From: Microcystis wesenbergii NRERC-220
GTDB lineage: Bacteria; Cyanobacteriota; Cyanobacteriia; Cyanobacteriales; Microcystaceae
Direction: 5' to 3'
NCBI RefSeq assembly: GCF_032027425.1
Contig: NZ_JAVSJA010000001.1
Span: forward strand, 4,600,001-4,664,000
DNA length: 64,000 nucleotides
Below, one piece after another: positions 60,360 through 64,000 of the stretch. The position numbers were made by a program, and so were the translations under genes. Positions within the stretch are counted from its first letter, which is position 1; every line of letters starts with the position of its first letter. Under the pieces are notes generated by a model. That model had not been told where the DNA came from and ran no database searches. It worked only from the letters and a program-made list of their open reading frames with translations.

Positions 60360-61811
60360 GTGACGCTTGCTCCTCCCATGCACCGTTTCCCCCGTCAGTG
60401 GCTATCCGATATTCGCTCACCCCAGAGAATCCACTGGTTTCGTCGCACTCGCCCCCAATGGCAAGGTTTATCGGTGCTAATTTTGGGGGATATTTTGGCT
60501 CTAGCGGCGGCTTGGTTTGGCGCTCGTTATTTTAATCAATTTTTCTCCCCCATCCCTTCCGGATTAGTCTGGTGGAATTGGTTGGGATTGCCTAGTTTAT
60601 TCTGGATTTTTGCTGGGGCGATAGTATTTTTGTTCGCACAAAATGGCTTGTATAGTCCTTCTCCAAAAAGCCAAGATTATCTAAAAACCGGTCAATTAAT
60701 TAGCATTGTTTACCTATGCTCTCTAGTTGTCGGTTATTTTTACGATCCGAAATTAGATCCACCTCGATCGCTTTTTTTCAGTGCTTGGTTTTTTAGTGTT
60801 ATTCTCGTCTTCGGATTTCGTCTGATCAGTACCCTAATTATCCGACAAATACAGCCAAAAAATAGCAAATTAGCGGTTTTTATTATTGCTCCCGCCGCTA
60901 GAATTCATAAATTAGCCTCGATCTTAGAAAAACGCTATCATTATGCCGTGGTTGGGGCGGCCTTGGCTAAGGACGCTAACTCACCCATTACCCTAAAAGC
61001 GATCGCCGATTCTGGGGCGGTGGAAGTATTGGCCGATGATATTCCCAATACGGACCTAGCGTCAAAATTATACTGGCAATTGCGGCGATCGAGGATTACC
61101 CTGCGTCTTCTCCCCTCCAGTCGCGAAATTCTCTATCGTCGCGGTCAACCGGAAATCATCGCCGGTTTACCGACTTTGCGCGTCCAGGCCTCTTTACTTT
61201 TAGGATGGGATTATCGGATCAAAAGAATGATCGATTTTATCGGGGCTTTTTTGGGTGTGATTCTTCTATCACCTGTATTTATTGTTATTGCTCTATTAAT
61301 AAAATTTTCTTCTCCAGGACCGGTCTTTTTCCGACAGGAGAGGGTGGGTTTACAGGGAAAACCCTTTTTTATGTGGAAGTTTCGCACTATGGTAGTCAAT
61401 GCTGATCAACTACAAGAGCAGTTAGAGTCCGCTAACGAAAATCAGGATGGAGTTTTATTTAAAATTAAAAACGATCCGCGCATTATTAAAGGTGGTCATT
61501 TCCTCAGAAAAACTAGCCTCGATGAATTGCCGCAATTATTTAATGTTTTATTAGGTCAAATGAGTTTAGTCGGTCCGCGACCTTTACCCCTGCGGGATGT
61601 GGAAAAATTCGCCCAATGGCATCATATCCGTCATCAAGTTTTACCCGGAATTACCGGACTATGGCAGATTTCTGGGCGCTCGGATATCGATGATTTTAAC
61701 GATGCAGCCCGCTTAGATTTGTATTACATCGATAATTGGTCTTTGAATTTAGACCTAGATATCTTAGTGGAAACCCTGCGAATTGTTCTTTTTGGTAAGG
61801 GTGCTTATTAA
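60360..61811 (+). CDS. Exopolysaccharide sugar transferase (undecaprenyl-phosphate glycosyl-1-phosphate transferase)
   Basis: This 483-residue, membrane-bound WcaJ/WbaP-like enzyme starts glycan synthesis by moving a sugar-phosphate to undecaprenyl phosphate. It has four or five N-terminal spans, a Rossmann-like middle and the C-terminal Bac_transf domain (KRMIDFIGAFLGVILLSPVF, FFRQERVGLQGKPFFMWKFRTM, SLDELPQLFNVLLGQMSLVGPRP). Start GTG 60360, or ATG 60378. A candidate colony-mucilage gene. Confidence 0.92.
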   Translation: MTLAPPMHRFPRQWLSDIRSPQRIHWFRRTRPQWQGLSVLILGDILALAAAWFGARYFNQFFSPIPSGLVWWNWLGLPSLFWIFAGAIVFLFAQNGLYSPSPKSQDYLKTGQLISIVYLCSLVVGYFYDPKLDPPRSLFFSAWFFSVILVFGFRLISTLIIRQIQPKNSKLAVFIIAPAARIHKLASILEKRYHYAVVGAALAKDANSPITLKAIADSGAVEVLADDIPNTDLASKLYWQLRRSRITLRLLPSSREILYRRGQPEIIAGLPTLRVQASLLLGWDYRIKRMIDFIGAFLGVILLSPVFIVIALLIKFSSPGPVFFRQERVGLQGKPFFMWKFRTMVVNADQLQEQLESANENQDGVLFKIKNDPRIIKGGHFLRKTSLDELPQLFNVLLGQMSLVGPRPLPLRDVEKFAQWHHIRHQVLPGITGLWQISGRSDIDDFNDAARLDLYYIDNWSLNLDLDILVETLRIVLFGKGAY

Positions 61812-61854
61812 TCAATGGAAATGAAGGCAGTAGAAATAATAAGCTGGCTCTTAT

Positions 61855-62685
61855 TTAATACAAGTGTTTGTCTATTTTAGTTCCGTTTAAAAGTTGAGAA
61901 CGAAGCAAATCGATCGCCTCTAAATAACTCGGCATCGGTTCATCACCTAACAGACAAGCACTGCGATCCACGCTAATCATATCATCACCCCAAAACACCT
62001 GACCGAGAGGAATAGATTTTCCTCGATCCGGTCGCCAATTACTACTAAAATATTTAAGATTAGCGTCCACCACTGCCCCATCAAAAAGATGACCGATACA
62101 AAAATAAACATCCTGTAAAATTAGCGGTACGGAGGGGCGATGTAATTGCCCCCGCGAGTTGGGACTACGGGCCTTATAATGACTACGGGGAAAGAGTCCA
62201 TAGAGATTTTTTAAAGAAGCAGAAATCAGGGGTTTATCCTTTAAATGGGTGCGTTTTAAGGTTCCAATCGTGATCCGACAATCCACTTCTTCGATAATTT
62301 TAGGGGCAAACATCGAGGTAAAACGGACAGGAAAAGGAGAAAGATTCGGATATTCTTTCTGTGGTAAACTATCAGCATCAAGAATAGTTATTCCGGGATC
62401 GAGAATAGATTTTACTCCCAAAATATCGATAATTTCTCTCAAAGAAATAGCCGAACATACTCCCTCTACCAAGATAATTTCTGCCCCAGTATTTACCCCT
62501 CTCAATCCCCGCAAAACTTGACTTAATACCGGCAGACTAACCGTTACGGGTGGTGGCACAGGATAACCTAAATTAGGTTTAATTAAAATACGTTTAGCCG
62601 TGATAGCTGCCGGGGGAGGTTGATAAACAAAATCCGCCATAGCTGAATTTTTTACCCCGGCAGTAATTGAGGATTGGGTAATCAT
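61855..62685 (-). CDS. DUF362 family protein
   Basis: This 276-residue protein of the DUF362 family (often linked to iron-sulfur proteins) lacks the ferredoxin domain present in some members. It has RILIKPNLGYP, EIILVEGVCSAIS and GTLKRTHLKDKPLISASLKNLYGLFPRSHYK. It lies 15 bases downstream of dusA on the same strand and is likely co-transcribed. Function unknown. Confidence 0.85.
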   Translation of the reverse strand: MITQSSITAGVKNSAMADFVYQPPPAAITAKRILIKPNLGYPVPPPVTVSLPVLSQVLRGLRGVNTGAEIILVEGVCSAISLREIIDILGVKSILDPGITILDADSLPQKEYPNLSPFPVRFTSMFAPKIIEEVDCRITIGTLKRTHLKDKPLISASLKNLYGLFPRSHYKARSPNSRGQLHRPSVPLILQDVYFCIGHLFDGAVVDANLKYFSSNWRPDRGKSIPLGQVFWGDDMISVDRSACLLGDEPMPSYLEAIDLLRSQLLNGTKIDKHLY

Positions 62686-62700
62686 AGAGAGGAAAATAAA

Positions 62701-63729
62701 TCAATGGGAAGTGGACAGATTAGCCAGATCATTTAGGGAGTTTACCTGCTGTAAAGCTTGCCAGATTACCCCAGAATCAGCCCCAGGAAAATGGCTATTT
62801 TCACTAATATAACGCTTCCAGGCCTTAGTTCCGGGCTGACCGGCAAAAAGCTGTAAAAGATGTTTGCTGATCTGGTGTAATTTATAACCTTTACTCACCC
62901 ATTCATCGATGTAAGGAAGCATTTTTTTGATTACTTCTTCCCGGGTAGGAGGAGTAACCGATTCCCCATAAAAATCTCGATCGACTGTGGCAAATAAATA
63001 GGGATTATCGTAGGCTGCCCGACCGATCATGACCGCATCTACTAATTGTAAATGTTGTCTAGCCTGTTCTAAATTAATGATACCGCCATTAATTTCAATA
63101 AACAAATGGGGAAACTGATTTTTTAGGCGATAAACATCATCGTAACGTAAGGGGGGGACGGTGCGATTTTCCTTGGGACTTAATCCCTGTAACCAAGCTT
63201 TACGCGCGTGGATGGTAAAACGTTGACAACCGGCATCTGCGACAATACGGACAAAATTCGCCATATTTTCGTAACTATCTTGATTATCAATGCCAATTCT
63301 CTGTTTTACAGTCACGGGAATCGATACAGCTTGATTCATTGCCGATATTCCCCTCGCGACTAATTCCGGGTTAGCCATCAAACAAGCGCCGAAATTGCCC
63401 TCTTTTACCCGAGAACTAGGACAACCCACATTGAGATTTACCTCGTCATAACCCATATATTCGGCTATTTTAGCGCATTCTGCCAAAAGATAGGGATTAT
63501 CACCCCCTAACTGCAAAGCTAGAGGTTTTTCTGCTAGGGAGAACCCCAGCAACTTATAGCGATCGCCGTGTTTAATCGCCATCGTCGTGATCATTTCCGT
63601 GTAGAGAAGGGGACGACGGCTAATTTGTCGCAAAAAATAGCGAAAATGGCGATCGGTATAATCCATCATCGGCGCCACACTTAAAATATTGCCCATCTTT
63701 CCCTTGATTTTCTCCTTGAGGGTAGCCAT
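62701..63729 (-). CDS. dusA: tRNA-dihydrouridine(20/20a) synthase
   Basis: This 342-residue flavoenzyme reduces U20/U20a in tRNA D-loops. SVAPMMDYTDRHFRYFLRQIS, the catalytic Cys in NLNVGCPSSRVKEGNFGACLM and FTIHARKAWLQGLSPKENR are the DusA-type motifs. It starts at ATG 63729. The gene precedes the DUF362 gene in the same operon. Confidence 0.93.
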   Translation of the reverse strand: MATLKEKIKGKMGNILSVAPMMDYTDRHFRYFLRQISRRPLLYTEMITTMAIKHGDRYKLLGFSLAEKPLALQLGGDNPYLLAECAKIAEYMGYDEVNLNVGCPSSRVKEGNFGACLMANPELVARGISAMNQAVSIPVTVKQRIGIDNQDSYENMANFVRIVADAGCQRFTIHARKAWLQGLSPKENRTVPPLRYDDVYRLKNQFPHLFIEINGGIINLEQARQHLQLVDAVMIGRAAYDNPYLFATVDRDFYGESVTPPTREEVIKKMLPYIDEWVSKGYKLHQISKHLLQLFAGQPGTKAWKRYISENSHFPGADSGVIWQALQQVNSLNDLANLSTSH

Positions 63730-63808
63730 CGATCGCTGATCAGGACATTCTCTGGGTTTCCCCAGAGAAGAACCGGTCTTCCTCTCAACATATTTTAAAG
63801 CTTTTTGG

Positions 63809-63967
63809 TAAGTAGGTAGGCGTTAAAAATTATCAGACACCACCCTTATCAAGGGGGGACTAAGGGTAGGGTTGATTCATGAATCAACCCTACTATGAAT
63901 CAACCCTAGTACTAAGGGGGGATCGAACCTAAAATCTATTTTTAATTTAATTATAACCAGCTACTTA
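63809..63967. repeat. MITE-like element, family 3, copy e, with inserted palindrome and partial duplication
   Basis: It begins TAAGTAGGTAGGCG and ends ..AACCAGCTACTTA. The core is split by the 28-bp palindrome (63866-63893), followed by a 16-base repeat of its right half (63894-63909). Beyond it only 33 bases remain in the window. Confidence 0.85.
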
Positions 63968-64000
63968 AGTTGGCTATCTAAATTACTGGTTAAGACTGCA

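Overview
The window is almost certainly chromosomal DNA of a unicellular bloom-forming cyanobacterium of the Microcystis type. The support is the orange carotenoid protein with its recovery protein, NdhD, homogentisate phytyltransferase, LdpA, a Ycf45-type ATPase, many copies of the HIP1 octamer GCGATCGC, and a very high load of IS remnants, MITE-like elements and heptamer arrays. The assignment rests on recognised families and repeat style, not on a database search.

Layout. 1-2530: NitT/TauT-type ABC importer (the binding-protein gene is cut by the window edge). 3052-4570: ocp and frp. 4738-7903: DUF1400 protein, a Dam-type methylase with a PD-(D/E)XK endonuclease (likely restriction-modification pair), and a decayed toxin-antitoxin locus. 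7916-19742: mostly core genes (PilL-type CheA kinase, O-methyltransferase, tRNA-Ser, homogentisate phytyltransferase, heparinase-like protein, ferredoxin, IMPase, DnaJ/TPR protein, HisZ). 19800-27982: an accessory island with IS-end remnants, VapBC-like toxin-antitoxin genes, two near-identical Rpn-type nuclease genes plus a broken third, two DUF4347 fragments, and an ELWxxDGT/Calx-beta/RTX-like secreted protein with a truncated second copy. 27983-33535: diheme cytochrome c, RodZ-like protein, MoaB, membrane protein, UreF, glycosyltransferase and WcaF-like acetyltransferase. 33620-36875: transposon graveyard with one intact TnpB element. 37129-41121: ndhD, then two coiled-coil genes associated with two ~425-bp terminal-inverted-repeat elements. 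41708-63729: core genes (ABC ATPase, IMPase, ScpB, DUF760, dehydrogenase, methyltransferase, second S1 protein, hydrolases, GH88, R3H ATPase, LdpA, TlyA, cNMP-binding protein, Fmt, PgeF, Rieske protein, sugar transferase, DUF362, DusA).

The non-coding DNA is the most unusual part. At least six families of short inverted-repeat elements can be defined by comparing copies inside the window. One family (termini AGGGTTTGCTGAA) has five complete copies, each flanked by its own 4-bp target duplication (AAAT, ATTT, ATCT, AATT, AGTT). One copy lies directly against the moaB start codon. Another family carries a second family nested inside it, which itself sits inside an IS-end remnant. A third set is a 28-bp palindrome that seems to spawn 14-16-bp tandem repeats. 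Heptamer arrays of several different sequences recur throughout.

No CRISPR array, rRNA operon or prophage was seen. No complete new defence system can be proved from sequence alone. The best candidates for undescribed biology are the coiled-coil gene pair with its paired elements, the palindrome/minisatellite family with promoter-bearing direct repeats at 55955-56493, and the Rpn/DUF4347 duplication cluster.
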